From: Myroides pelagicus
GTDB taxonomy: Bacteria > Bacteroidota > Bacteroidia > Flavobacteriales > Flavobacteriaceae
Reading direction: 5' to 3'
DNA: 64,000 bases
NCBI RefSeq assembly: GCF_009711055.1
Contig: NZ_WMJY01000007.1
Span: 1 to 64,000 of the forward strand
Within the stretch, counting starts at the first letter, position 1. Each line of letters begins with the position of its first letter. A program made the position numbers and the translations under genes. The notes below the pieces were generated by a model. That model made no database searches and was not told the DNA's origin. It saw only the letters and a program-made list of their open reading frames with translations. Shown here in pieces: positions 42,996-52,263 of this stretch.

Positions 42996-43975
42996 AATTA
43001 AAAGAAATATTTGTTTTGGCAATTTGTATATTAGTAACAATGCCAGTTTTTTCTCAACATAGCCTTAAGGATAAGAAGTATATATTTGAGTTAGATATTA
43101 CAAAGTCTATGTGGGGAGTTGGAGAGCCCGGGTCAATTGATATTTTCGATAAAGTTAGAAATCAGTTAATAACCGCTATTGAAGGGATACAGGATCCTTC
43201 TGCTGAGATTGTCTTAATAACATGGCAAGATCAAATTATAAATACTTGGCAAGAGAAAGCAACACAACAAGGAAAAGAGAACTTGATAACTCAACTTAAA
43301 GAAATTACAAAGAAGAGTGTGCCAGGTCAGAATACAAACATTTATAATGCTTGGGTGGAAGCTAAAAAACATGTGGTGGGTGATAAGATAAACATTGTTT
43401 ACTTATTAACCGACGGAAGACATAGTGTGAGTAACCCACCAATTACTAAGTTGTATAATGAAATTCCTAAATGGTCTAGTTTTGTGGCTGATAAAGATGC
43501 TTATATGTTCGTAGTAGAACTTACCTCTCAAGCTATTGATGAAAAAATGCGTTCTCAAATTGAGGCTACTGATCATGTAAATTTTATACATGGAATAGAA
43601 TTTTACACTTTGTTTATCAATAATAGTATGTCGATAATAAATTTAGATGAGAATCTTCAGTTTGAGTTGAGTATTAATAAGCAGAATCTATCAAAGACTT
43701 ACGATAATCTAAAACTTAGAATTAAATTAGAAAGTGATTTATTTGATGTTGTAAATGATGAAGTTGTCTTAAATGAAACACCGAAGATTATTAAATTAAG
43801 GTTAAAAAAAACCTTAGAACAGACGAAAGCTTCTTTAGCAGAAGTGTCTTATCTTCCAGTTACTATTTCCATTGACCAGGAAGATAAGTATTCAAATATT
43901 AAATTAGTTAATAGTGATATAACATGTAAAATAGTGAATAAAAAAGAGAAAGTACTCTATTTTAAAGAACTGTAA
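42992..43975 (+). CDS. secreted vWA domain protein of tubulin-like operon
   Basis: This 327-residue protein has a signal peptide (KEIFVLAICILVTMPVFSQ) and a von Willebrand A domain at residues 28-210. The MIDAS metal site is complete: DITKS (35-39), the Thr in GQNTNIYNAW (115), and Asp141 in LLTDGRH. A 110-residue beta-rich C-terminal domain follows. It is periplasmic and probably engages a partner through the metal site. Its ATG overlaps the preceding stop by 4 bp. In predicted bacterial tubulin-like membrane-remodelling systems, a vWA protein is a recurrent partner. Confidence 0.82.
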   Translation: MKLKEIFVLAICILVTMPVFSQHSLKDKKYIFELDITKSMWGVGEPGSIDIFDKVRNQLITAIEGIQDPSAEIVLITWQDQIINTWQEKATQQGKENLITQLKEITKKSVPGQNTNIYNAWVEAKKHVVGDKINIVYLLTDGRHSVSNPPITKLYNEIPKWSSFVADKDAYMFVVELTSQAIDEKMRSQIEATDHVNFIHGIEFYTLFINNSMSIINLDENLQFELSINKQNLSKTYDNLKLRIKLESDLFDVVNDEVVLNETPKIIKLRLKKTLEQTKASLAEVSYLPVTISIDQEDKYSNIKLVNSDITCKIVNKKEKVLYFKEL

Positions 43976-44009
43976 TTACATTAATTATAGTGTTAGAGTT
44001 TATATTAAG

Positions 44010-44032
44010 CCCATCGTACGATGGGTTTTTTT
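44010..44032 (+). terminator. intrinsic terminator of tubulin-like operon
   Basis: CCCATCGTACGATGGG (44010-44025) is a perfect 16-bp palindrome followed by seven T. Confidence 0.9.
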
Positions 44033-44136
44033 AGTTTTATACTTCGTTGATTATTAAGGAGTAAGGATTCTTTTTGTAGAATTGTTTAAGTTGTTTTAAG
44101 GAAACTTTACAAATTAAGAGGACCTCTACTCACCTT

Positions 44137-44144
44137 TAATTTTG
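44137..44144 (+). promoter_or_regulatory. -7 promoter element TAATTTTG
   Basis: Exact TAnnTTTG match 49 bp upstream of the aldehyde dehydrogenase gene. Confidence 0.5.
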
Positions 44145-44193
44145 TAACTTCATAGAAAATAAAATTTACGTTTAAACTTAATTTTAATAAAAT

Positions 44194-45594
44194 ATGAGTA
44201 CTACAATTAAATCAAATATCAAAACAATAAACCCGACAACAGGGAAAGAAGAAAAAGTATATCCTGTAATGACTGCTCAAGAGATCGATCAAATCTTGAC
44301 TAAAGCAGATTCGACGTTTAATTCTTGGGGTAAGACAACAGTGCAAGAGCGTTCGGCTATTATTAAAAGTGTAGCACAGGCATTTCGTGCGCGTAAAGAA
44401 GAGTTAGGAGCCTTGATCACTAAAGAGATGGGAAAACTTTTAAAAGAGGGAATAGGAGAAGTACTATTATGTGCTGATATCTTTGACTTCTACGCTGATA
44501 ATGCAGCGGAGCTATTAGCTGATGAGAAGATTGCTACACCTCACGGTGAAGCGTTCATCAGTAAAGAGCCTATTGGAACGATTCTTAGTGTACAGCCTTG
44601 GAACTTTCCTTTTTATCAAATTACACGTTCGGCAGCACCAAACCTAATGGCAGGAAACACAATGGTATTAAAACATGCCTCGAATATCCCACAATGTGCG
44701 GAGATCATGGAAGTGATTTTTAAAGAATGTGGTTTGCCAGATGGTGTTTATACTAACTTATTTGTACCTGGAGCTTCTATAGAGGCGATTATAGCTGATC
44801 CTCGTGTGAAAGGTGTTGCTTTTACAGGTAGTGAAGTCGCTGGATCGAGTGTAGCTGAAGCTGCTGGAAAATATATCAAGAAGACTACTTTAGAACTTGG
44901 AGGTAGTGATGCTTTCGTGGTATTGGATGATGCGGATATTAACAAAGCGATTAGAGGAGCAGTGGAAGGAAGACTGTGGAATGCTGGTCAAGTATGTGTT
45001 TCTCCTAAACGTCTAATCGTTGATAAAAAATTAGCCAAAGCCTTTATTGAAGGCGTTGTGGAGCAAGTGAAAAATGCTAAAGTTGGGGATCCTATGTTAG
45101 ATGAGACACAATTAGCTCCATTGAGTAGTGAACGCGCAAGAGAAGATGTGCTAAAGCAAGTAAATAAAGCTGTAGAGCAAGGTGCTACACTAGTGTATGG
45201 TGGACACAAACTAGACAGAGATGGTTGGTTTATGGAACCTACTATTTTGACAGGTATTACCAAAGATATGGATGCGTATAGCCAAGAGATTTTTGGCCCT
45301 GTATTTATGATTTATGAAGTGGAAAATGAGGCAGAAGCTATTGCTTTAGCTAATGATACTCCATTTGGATTAGGTGGAAGCGTATTCACTGAAAATAAAG
45401 AAAGAGGAGTACAGGTAGCGCGTCAGATTGTGACGGGTATGGTGTATATTAACCATGTGACAGGTATCTCTCCTGAGTTGCCATTCGGAGGTACGAAGAT
45501 GTCAGGATATGGTAGAGAGCAAGCTAAATACGGTATTCATGAGTTTGTTAACGAGAAACTAATTCGCGTAACGGATATTGATAAGGCATACTAA
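44194..45594 (+). CDS. NAD(P)-dependent succinate-semialdehyde dehydrogenase
   Basis: This 466-residue aldehyde dehydrogenase has SVQPWNFPFYQITR, the nucleotide loop FTGSEVAGSSVAEAAG, the catalytic Glu in LELGGSDAFVV and the nucleophile Cys in NAGQVCVSPKR. The short class and EIFGPVFMIY spacing match the SSADH/GabD subfamily, oxidising succinate semialdehyde to succinate. No gabT neighbour. Substrate assigned by similarity only. Confidence 0.88.
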   Translation: MSTTIKSNIKTINPTTGKEEKVYPVMTAQEIDQILTKADSTFNSWGKTTVQERSAIIKSVAQAFRARKEELGALITKEMGKLLKEGIGEVLLCADIFDFYADNAAELLADEKIATPHGEAFISKEPIGTILSVQPWNFPFYQITRSAAPNLMAGNTMVLKHASNIPQCAEIMEVIFKECGLPDGVYTNLFVPGASIEAIIADPRVKGVAFTGSEVAGSSVAEAAGKYIKKTTLELGGSDAFVVLDDADINKAIRGAVEGRLWNAGQVCVSPKRLIVDKKLAKAFIEGVVEQVKNAKVGDPMLDETQLAPLSSERAREDVLKQVNKAVEQGATLVYGGHKLDRDGWFMEPTILTGITKDMDAYSQEIFGPVFMIYEVENEAEAIALANDTPFGLGGSVFTENKERGVQVARQIVTGMVYINHVTGISPELPFGGTKMSGYGREQAKYGIHEFVNEKLIRVTDIDKAY

Positions 45595-45615
45595 TCAGCG
45601 CAATTAAGTTGATTG

Positions 45616-45652
45616 AAGAGTCGTCTTTACTTTATGTAAGGGCGACTTTTTG
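45616..45652 (+). terminator. intrinsic terminator
   Basis: AAGAGTCGTCTTTAC (45616-45630) pairs with GTAAGGGCGACTTTT (45636-45650) with wobble pairs, then T. Confidence 0.85.
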
Positions 45653-45763
45653 GCTTTACACAGTAGTTTATAATAGAGAATATTGACTTTTAGAGAGAAT
45701 ACCAAGCGATGAGAATTTGTTCAAGTATAGTTTTAGCTGTTAGAAGTAATAGGTTTACCTATA

Positions 45764-45771
45764 TAATTTTG
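45764..45771 (+). promoter_or_regulatory. -7 promoter element TAATTTTG
   Basis: Exact TAnnTTTG match. Transcription from it would give a leader of about 30 nt for the ATG at 45811, favouring that start. Confidence 0.5.
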
Positions 45772-45810
45772 TAAATTTGATTATCGATGTACGATAGAAA
45801 AAATAGAGAT

Positions 45811-47754
45811 ATGATAAAGAGAATTTTGCTGGTAGTAACGGTAGCGTGTACTTCTATAGTTTATGGACAAGAGTATGACTTTAAGAATGTAGGCTTTCAA
45901 GAAGTATCTGATCAGCACATAAAACAGTTAGATAATCGCGATGGATTGTTGCTATTTGATCAACGAAATGAGCTTCAGTTGGACTTAGCTTCAGGTGAGA
46001 TGATTCAGTATAATATGTTGCATTATCAGCAGTATATTGCTACGGACTCTACAGCGGCTAGCTTTAAAAAAATATTGTTGCGCAATACTAAGGATCTAGG
46101 TACGCTCAAGCAGATGTTTCGCGTAGTCGATCCTCAGGGAGTGGCTTATATTTATCCCAATGATAGTATCAAGGAAGTAACTAATCCACATACAGGAGAA
46201 ACATTGATGTATTTTGATGTTTCTGGGGTTAAAAAGGGGAGTGTTGTAGAGCTCTTAACACAGTGGAAAGAACCAAGTGTTATTGACGGACAAGACATAA
46301 TGTTACAAATGGAATTGCCAATTGTTGAGAGTCGCTATGAGTTGATTTACCCAGAAGATGTAGCTTTGAATATCAAATCGTATAATGGAGTTCCTCCTGG
46401 AGAAGAACAGGAGTTAGAAGGTAAAACCAAAATGGTGTTCAAGGCTGACAATGTAACGCCTATTCCTTTGAATGAAGAATATGCCGTACCCTATAAGTCT
46501 GTTCGTTTTTTGCGATACAAAGTTGACGGGATATTTGGTGGAGTAGAAAAGAACATGTTTACAGCTAAGTTATTTGCCGATGAATTAGTTATGCAGATCC
46601 GTAAACCGTTGTCGAATAAAGAGGTAGAAGCAGTACAAGCCTTTGCAGATAAAATTGAGAAGAATATGTCGCCTCTGTTGACAGTGCGCAATATAGAGTA
46701 TAAAATAAAAGGAGCAGTTCAAGTAGGACATACAATAGCTAGTCAGCCATTGGGTCAGGCATTAGAAGAGCATTCGGCCAATATGTTAGACATTGTTCGT
46801 CTATACGAGGCTACTTTCGATTATTTTGGCATTCGCTATGACTTAGTTTTGACAACTAAAGGGGATGAGTTGAAATACGATGCTAAGTTTCCAACACGAT
46901 TGAATTATAATGATGTATTGTTTTACTTTCCTAGTTTAGATGCTTATTTGGCTCCTTTTTCATTTGATAGCTTGATTCCTTTGTCTGATATGAGTTATCA
47001 CAACAATGAAGGTTTATTTGTAGTGACTAAGCAGTATGCAGGGATGGAGACTACAGCATATGAGAATAAGAAGGTTGTGTTAAATACTTTCTATACAAAG
47101 GACAACTTTACTTGTTTCGTGGATCTACAAGACTTAAATAAGGTTAATGTACAGACTAAGCACAGTGTGATGGGCGAACGCGGTATAGATTTTCAAAAGT
47201 ATTTCGTCTTTTTGTCTGCGAGTAAGCACAAGGAATTGGAGCAGTTTATCGCAGAGGCTTATTCAGCAGGTGCTACAGACTATAAAATTAAAGTGAACAA
47301 TATAAGATATGAGGATTATGGTATTCAGCCATTTGTCTTCGATTTAGATTATAACGGTAATTTTCTAGTGGATTATCAAGGTGATGTCGCTTATGTGAGC
47401 ATTGGTAAAGTAATTGGAAACCAAGTGAAATTGGAGGATAAAAAGCCTCGTGTATTACCAATCGAATTGACTACTGCTGTGGATTACAGTAGAGAGATTA
47501 AGGTCAAATTGCCTAAAGGGTATAAAGTAGAGAATTTGTCAGACTTGAAGATGAAAGAAAAGCTTGTAGTCGATGGCAAACAGGTGGGGTTATTTGAATC
47601 GAGCTATACTTTGAAAGCAGGTGAATTGACGATTGATTGTAAAGAGGTTTATGACTTTTATTCAATTGATAAAAAGTATTGGGAAGACTATAAAAGGGTG
47701 ATCAATGCAGCTTCTGACTTTAGTCTTATTAAGTTGAAATTAGTAAAGAAATAA
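45811..47754 (+). CDS. DUF3857 / degenerate transglutaminase-like exported protein
   Basis: Start placed at 45811 (MIKRILLVVTVACTSIVYGQ), a clean signal peptide; an in-frame ATG at 45787 is upstream. The 647-residue protein follows the DUF3857-transglutaminase architecture common in Bacteroidota: beta-rich N-terminal half (TQWKEPSVIDGQDI), a central transglutaminase-like core (LLTVRNIEYKIKG to FDYFGIRYDLVL), and a C-terminal beta domain. The catalytic Cys-His-Asp set is not evident, so it is probably non-enzymatic. Envelope location, unknown function. Confidence 0.75.
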   Translation: MIKRILLVVTVACTSIVYGQEYDFKNVGFQEVSDQHIKQLDNRDGLLLFDQRNELQLDLASGEMIQYNMLHYQQYIATDSTAASFKKILLRNTKDLGTLKQMFRVVDPQGVAYIYPNDSIKEVTNPHTGETLMYFDVSGVKKGSVVELLTQWKEPSVIDGQDIMLQMELPIVESRYELIYPEDVALNIKSYNGVPPGEEQELEGKTKMVFKADNVTPIPLNEEYAVPYKSVRFLRYKVDGIFGGVEKNMFTAKLFADELVMQIRKPLSNKEVEAVQAFADKIEKNMSPLLTVRNIEYKIKGAVQVGHTIASQPLGQALEEHSANMLDIVRLYEATFDYFGIRYDLVLTTKGDELKYDAKFPTRLNYNDVLFYFPSLDAYLAPFSFDSLIPLSDMSYHNNEGLFVVTKQYAGMETTAYENKKVVLNTFYTKDNFTCFVDLQDLNKVNVQTKHSVMGERGIDFQKYFVFLSASKHKELEQFIAEAYSAGATDYKIKVNNIRYEDYGIQPFVFDLDYNGNFLVDYQGDVAYVSIGKVIGNQVKLEDKKPRVLPIELTTAVDYSREIKVKLPKGYKVENLSDLKMKEKLVVDGKQVGLFESSYTLKAGELTIDCKEVYDFYSIDKKYWEDYKRVINAASDFSLIKLKLVKK

Positions 47755-47782
47755 GAGCTTATTTGTAAGGCTATTGAATACA

Positions 47783-47817
47783 AAAAAGGGATTGCCAGAT
47801 CGGCAATCCCTTTTTTT
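47783..47817. terminator. bidirectional intrinsic terminator
   Basis: GGGATTGCC (47788-47796) pairs with GGCAATCCC (47802-47810), with A-run and T-run on the two sides, between convergent genes. Confidence 0.92.
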
Positions 47818-47833
47818 GTATGATCAGATGATC

Positions 47834-48214
47834 TTATTTTGAAGCGATCATTGAGATTTCTACGTTTACGTTTCTAGGTAGCTTAACTACTTGGATACAT
47901 TCTCTAGCTGGAGCAGATGCTGGAGAGAAGTGACTTCCATACACTTGGTTTACTGTAGCAAAGTCGTTCATGTCTGTTAGGAAAATTGTCGCTTTCACTA
48001 CGTTTTCAAAAGTCATTCCAGCAGCCTCTAAGATAGCCTCTAGGTTTGCCATTACCTGTTTAGCTTCATCCTCAATACCTGTTGTAACCAAAGTTTCTGT
48101 AGCTTGGTTGAAAGGTATTTGACCTGAGATAAACAGTAAGTCACCCGTCATTACAGAGTGATTGTATGGACCTATTGGTGCTGGTGCCTTGTCTGAGTTA
48201 ATAATCTTTTTCAT
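47834..48214 (-). CDS. ridA: RidA family enamine/imine deaminase
   Basis: This 126-residue YjgF/YER057c/UK114 protein has APIGPYNHSV, LFISGQIPFN, the carboxylate-binding Arg in ARECIQVVKLP, and VEISMIASK at the end. It hydrolyses reactive 2-aminoacrylate-type enamines from PLP enzymes. It sits 17 bp downstream of lptD on the same strand and is probably co-transcribed. Confidence 0.94.
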   Translation of the reverse strand: MKKIINSDKAPAPIGPYNHSVMTGDLLFISGQIPFNQATETLVTTGIEDEAKQVMANLEAILEAAGMTFENVVKATIFLTDMNDFATVNQVYGSHFSPASAPARECIQVVKLPRNVNVEISMIASK

Positions 48215-48231
48215 AAGGTTATTTATTTCTA

Positions 48232-50955
48232 TTATCTATATCGTTTGTCTGGAGCTTTTCGTTTTTCCCATTTCACATCGCTTAAAACAGAAGAGCGAAT
48301 ACCGATGAAGAATCCCCAGCTTGTATAAGATCCAACAGGAACCCAGCTAAAGTCCATACGCCAGCTCTCTAAGTCTCTCTCAAAGCGCAATTGTGTAAAT
48401 GTTACCCCGTTTTGTACGAAGTCATATCCACTTGAGAATCCTATTTTCCATTTAGGTGTTAAATCGACATTCCCTGATACCATGACTGAGTTATTGACAA
48501 TTTGGTTTTGACGCTGTGCATTGCTGTAAGTAAGCGAATAAGCAAAGGTTAAGTCCCACGGCAGTTTTGCATTGAAGAATCCTGCTAAAGGATCTTCTCC
48601 ATCATCTTTTTTATTATTGTTGTTAAACATACTCTGTCTGGTATCTCCTAGCTCAACTGCACGACCAAATAAGTCATCTCCACGTCCACCATTGTCCATT
48701 GAGTTTTGGTTTCTGTTGTCTCCTTCTCCTCCAAACCAAGGATCTTTACTTGACATAGACCAGTTTACTGTAAGGTTGGCACTTGTTAGGCGGAAAAGAC
48801 TTCCTCCGTTGTCTATATTGAATTTATCGATACGACGGTTGTTGTTGTCTAAGGCATAAGGATCTAAGGTGGCATTCAGGTTAATTTGCATTTTATCCTT
48901 GAAAATAGCCGTTCCTGTACTTACACGCATTGGTGCCCATCTCAACGAGTCTGCAGACATATTGTAACTTGTAGAGAAGTTTAAGCTGTTTAGCAGCATG
49001 ACTTTTTTTGGTTTTCCATCTTTGCTTTCATCGTCCCTTACTTTTGCCTCAAAAGTATTACTCAGGTTGAAATTCATCATATTAGAGTTCATTCTTCCTG
49101 GTGCACCAAAGATACCGCCTTGGAATCGGGTATAGTCTTGTACGGTTTGACCAGTAGCATCGATGGCATAGGTATCGTAGTACTGTTCGAAGCTTGGAGT
49201 GTAGGAGTATCCTACGCTTGGTCGCATTACGTGGCGAATCGCTTGAATTTTAGCTTTTGGATTAAAGTTAAAGGTACCGTAAATTGTTGTTCCAATATTA
49301 GTGTTAAAGTTGTAGGTTCTAAAGCTGTCAAAGCCATTAACACGTGTATCTTCTACTTTATTGCTTTCCGGGTTAAATTCCTTTTTTGTTGTATTCATAT
49401 ACCAAACTTCGTTGTAGTTAGCTCCTGCTGTCACAGAGAAGTACTTGAATAATTTAAAGTTTGTAGAAATTGGAATACTGTGTTGAAATCCGGTATTTAA
49501 GCTATCGAACATTTCGCGTTTAAAGAAGTTGTCTTCGTGAATGCGTACGCGGTTTTCTCCTCTTAAACTATAAGAAAAGTTCAAGTTTTTAATAATTCCT
49601 TTTTTAGTACCGTATTTTGGAGCAAAAGGGAATACACGATCCATATTTACCTGAAGGGTAGGTAGGGTCATGTTCACTTGCTTTGTATTTGTTGATTGAG
49701 AGTGTGTTGCTGTTAATGACATATTAACTTGAGGTACACTTTCAAATGTTTTCGAATAGTTGATCGATGAACTCATTGTATTGTTCAACGATGCTCCAAC
49801 GTTATAGGAGTTATTAGTTTGTCTAAAGTATTGGCTACTACCTAAGTTAACAGAAGCTGAGAAGCGAGAGCTAGGATTAGCTTTTGCATCTTGGCTATGT
49901 GTCCATTGGATATTGTACACTTTTGATGATGAGTAGTCAGGCAATCCTTTTTCGCTAAAGATATTGTTCTCGTAGCGAAGAAGTACACGGCCATTGTATT
50001 TATAGCGTTGAGCGTATTGGCTACTTCCGCGAAGCCCCCAGCTACCGTTGGTATAATAGTCTCCTTGGAGTGTTAAGTCTAAGTTGTCACTTACCGCAAA
50101 GTAGTATCCTCCGTTTTGTAAGTAGTATCCTTGTTGGTTTGTATCCCCCACACTTGGTATGATAAATCCTGATTTTGCTTTTTCACTCATTGGAAAAAAT
50201 GCAAATGGAAGTCCTATAGGAGTAGGTACGTCAGCGATTACCATATTAGTTGGGCCTGTGACTACTTTTTTTCCTGGAACTAATTTAATCTTTCTAGCTT
50301 TGAAGTAATATTCTGGATTGTCTAAGTCTTTTGCTGTTGTGAAAATTACGTCCCCCATAAAGTACACAGAGTCATTCTCTTTCTTGGTTACGTCTGCTTT
50401 GATATTAAACTCTCCTTGAGAAGTACGCGATTGAAATACTAAAGCCTTGTGTGTTTTAGTGTTGTATCGAATAGAGTCAGGCTCTACTACTTGACCTGCT
50501 TGTGTGAATACAGGGTACTGAGATAATTGCCCAAGGCTATCTTTGATACCACCGGCATAGATTTCATTCTTATCGTAGTTAAAGACGATTTTACCAGCTT
50601 TTAGATTAAAGTCTAAATAGTTGATTTCTGCCTCGTCATATAAGGTGATCTCTCTTTTTTTGTGATCAAGAGTCTCGTAACCTTTAGCTTTTCTATCAAC
50701 AACTCCTTCCAAAAAAGACTTTGGTTTTTCCACTTTCGTACTTGGTAAGGTGTCTTTTGATGCTGTTAGACTATCTTTAGGTAGAGGTAATAAAGGAGTG
50801 GCTATGCTATCCTGAACAGGAGTGATAGGTTCGGGTAATTTGTTGTCTTTTATTACTGTACGTTTATTTCCAAACTCTTGTGCGCTTATGTGATAAGACG
50901 ATAATGCACTACATAGAAATAAAACTAAAACGATATTGAAAATATTTGTACGCAA
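48232..50955 (-). CDS. lptD: LptD-like LPS-assembly outer-membrane protein
   Basis: This 907-residue protein has a signal peptide (NIFNIVLVLFLCSALSSYHI), an N-terminal OstA/LptA-like beta-jellyroll (GYETLDHKKREITLYDEAEI to about residue 250) and a C-terminal barrel with many alternating strands and conserved SGFIIPSVGDTNQQGYYLQN near the junction. It inserts lipopolysaccharide into the outer leaflet. The start codon is TTG, with no ATG in frame upstream. Confidence 0.88.
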   Translation of the reverse strand: MRTNIFNIVLVLFLCSALSSYHISAQEFGNKRTVIKDNKLPEPITPVQDSIATPLLPLPKDSLTASKDTLPSTKVEKPKSFLEGVVDRKAKGYETLDHKKREITLYDEAEINYLDFNLKAGKIVFNYDKNEIYAGGIKDSLGQLSQYPVFTQAGQVVEPDSIRYNTKTHKALVFQSRTSQGEFNIKADVTKKENDSVYFMGDVIFTTAKDLDNPEYYFKARKIKLVPGKKVVTGPTNMVIADVPTPIGLPFAFFPMSEKAKSGFIIPSVGDTNQQGYYLQNGGYYFAVSDNLDLTLQGDYYTNGSWGLRGSSQYAQRYKYNGRVLLRYENNIFSEKGLPDYSSSKVYNIQWTHSQDAKANPSSRFSASVNLGSSQYFRQTNNSYNVGASLNNTMSSSINYSKTFESVPQVNMSLTATHSQSTNTKQVNMTLPTLQVNMDRVFPFAPKYGTKKGIIKNLNFSYSLRGENRVRIHEDNFFKREMFDSLNTGFQHSIPISTNFKLFKYFSVTAGANYNEVWYMNTTKKEFNPESNKVEDTRVNGFDSFRTYNFNTNIGTTIYGTFNFNPKAKIQAIRHVMRPSVGYSYTPSFEQYYDTYAIDATGQTVQDYTRFQGGIFGAPGRMNSNMMNFNLSNTFEAKVRDDESKDGKPKKVMLLNSLNFSTSYNMSADSLRWAPMRVSTGTAIFKDKMQINLNATLDPYALDNNNRRIDKFNIDNGGSLFRLTSANLTVNWSMSSKDPWFGGEGDNRNQNSMDNGGRGDDLFGRAVELGDTRQSMFNNNNKKDDGEDPLAGFFNAKLPWDLTFAYSLTYSNAQRQNQIVNNSVMVSGNVDLTPKWKIGFSSGYDFVQNGVTFTQLRFERDLESWRMDFSWVPVGSYTSWGFFIGIRSSVLSDVKWEKRKAPDKRYR

Positions 50956-50978
50956 ATCTATTATATATGCTATTTTTG
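50946..50978 (+). promoter_or_regulatory. candidate promoter of amidase gene
   Basis: TATTTTTG at 50971-50978 matches TAnnTTTG, with TTG at 50946-50948. The 22-bp spacing is slightly long, and the leader to 51080 is about 95 nt. Confidence 0.4.
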
Positions 50979-51079
50979 TAAATGCTTGACTCGGTAATTT
51001 TAGCGTGTCAAACTTACATATATTTTTTCTGAAAAATGTAATTTAATTCAAATTATACGTAATAATAAAGAACTTTTTT

Positions 51080-52207
51080 ATGAAATACAGTCACTCGAAA
51101 CTGTTTACTTTACTGACGTTGTTATTTTTATCAATCGGTGTGTTTGCGCAAGGATCTTCAAAGTTTAAAGTGGTTATTGACCCTGGACATGGAGGTAAAG
51201 ATACAGGAACTAATCACGGGAAATATAAGGAAAAGGATATTGTTCTGTCCGTAGGTCTAGAAGTAGGTAGACTATTAAGTAAACACAGTGATATAGAAGT
51301 TGTCTATACGCGTAGTACAGATGTATTTGTTCCAGTTAAAGAGCGCTCGGTTATCGCTAATGAAAAAGGGGGAAATGTATTTGTGTCTATTCACTGTAAT
51401 GGGGTAGCTAGTACCTCTGCGTATGGGACAGAGACTTTCGTTATGGGTTTGAGTAAGAATAAATCCAATTTAGAAGTCGCGAAAACGGAGAACTCGGTAA
51501 TTATGTTGGAGGATGATTATAAAACTAATTATGCAGGATTTGATCCTAGTTCGCCAGAGTCTATTATTGGACTTACTTTAATGCAGGAGGACTATATTCA
51601 CCAGAGTATTGATTTGGCTAGTCGTGTACAAGATGGCTTTACCAATGATTTGAAACGTCGCAACAGAGGTGTAAAGCAAGGTCCATTTTGGGTACTACAC
51701 GGAGCTTTCATGCCTAGTATCTTAATCGAACTTGGATTTGTGTCTAATAAGGAAGAAGGAGCTTATTTATACTCTAAAAAAGGGCAAAAAGAATTGGCTG
51801 AGTCTATTGCAGTGGGTATTATTGCTTATAAGAAAGCATATTATGGTTCAGGGGTGACTACAGGTACGGTTGTTAAAGAGAATCAGTCTAAACAAACTAA
51901 AACTACATCAACTAAAAACACATCTTCTAAGTCTACGGAAACTAAAGTTGCTAAGGGAGTGTCGTTTAAAGTGCAGATTGCAGCTAGTAAGCGTGTGTTG
52001 CCTTTAAAACCACAGAATTTCAGAGGATTGCGCAATGTAACAATGCTCAAATCTGGTAGTCTCAATAAGTACTTTTATTCAGAAACGACAAGCTATGAAA
52101 GGGCAGAAGAGCTATTAAAAGAAGCGAAGGATAAAGGACACAAAAGCTCGTTTATCGTAGCCTTTAAAAATGGTAAAATCATTTCGCTAGAGGAAGCATT
52201 GAAATAA
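51080..52207 (+). CDS. N-acetylmuramoyl-L-alanine amidase (Amidase_3)
   Basis: This 375-residue protein has a signal peptide to FAQ (residue 24) and an Amidase_3 zinc domain at about residues 30-255: VVIDPGHGGKDTGT (first Zn His), KEKDIVLSVGLEVG with Glu, VSIHCNGVAS (Zn His), and ILIELGFVSNKEEG (catalytic Glu). A Thr/Ser/Lys-rich linker (TKTTSTKNTSSKSTETK) leads to a C-terminal 80-residue SPOR-like domain (FKVQIAASKRVL) that would target septal glycan. It hydrolyses the MurNAc-L-Ala bond. Confidence 0.93.
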   Translation: MKYSHSKLFTLLTLLFLSIGVFAQGSSKFKVVIDPGHGGKDTGTNHGKYKEKDIVLSVGLEVGRLLSKHSDIEVVYTRSTDVFVPVKERSVIANEKGGNVFVSIHCNGVASTSAYGTETFVMGLSKNKSNLEVAKTENSVIMLEDDYKTNYAGFDPSSPESIIGLTLMQEDYIHQSIDLASRVQDGFTNDLKRRNRGVKQGPFWVLHGAFMPSILIELGFVSNKEEGAYLYSKKGQKELAESIAVGIIAYKKAYYGSGVTTGTVVKENQSKQTKTTSTKNTSSKSTETKVAKGVSFKVQIAASKRVLPLKPQNFRGLRNVTMLKSGSLNKYFYSETTSYERAEELLKEAKDKGHKSSFIVAFKNGKIISLEEALK

Positions 52208-52233
52208 AATTAAACGCATTGCAAATAAAAGTT

Positions 52234-52241
52234 TATTTTTG
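52234..52241 (+). promoter_or_regulatory. -7 promoter element TATTTTTG
   Basis: Exact TAnnTTTG match 23 bp before the TTG start of the MCE gene. The -33 element is unclear. Confidence 0.4.
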
Positions 52242-52263
52242 CGACACATAAAATATAAAAGTT

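Noticed and set aside
37110..43975. TubZ plasmid-partition system
   Set aside because: No TubR-like small DNA-binding gene, no centromere-like iterons and the proteins are much larger than TubZ. The vWA and lipoprotein partners point elsewhere.
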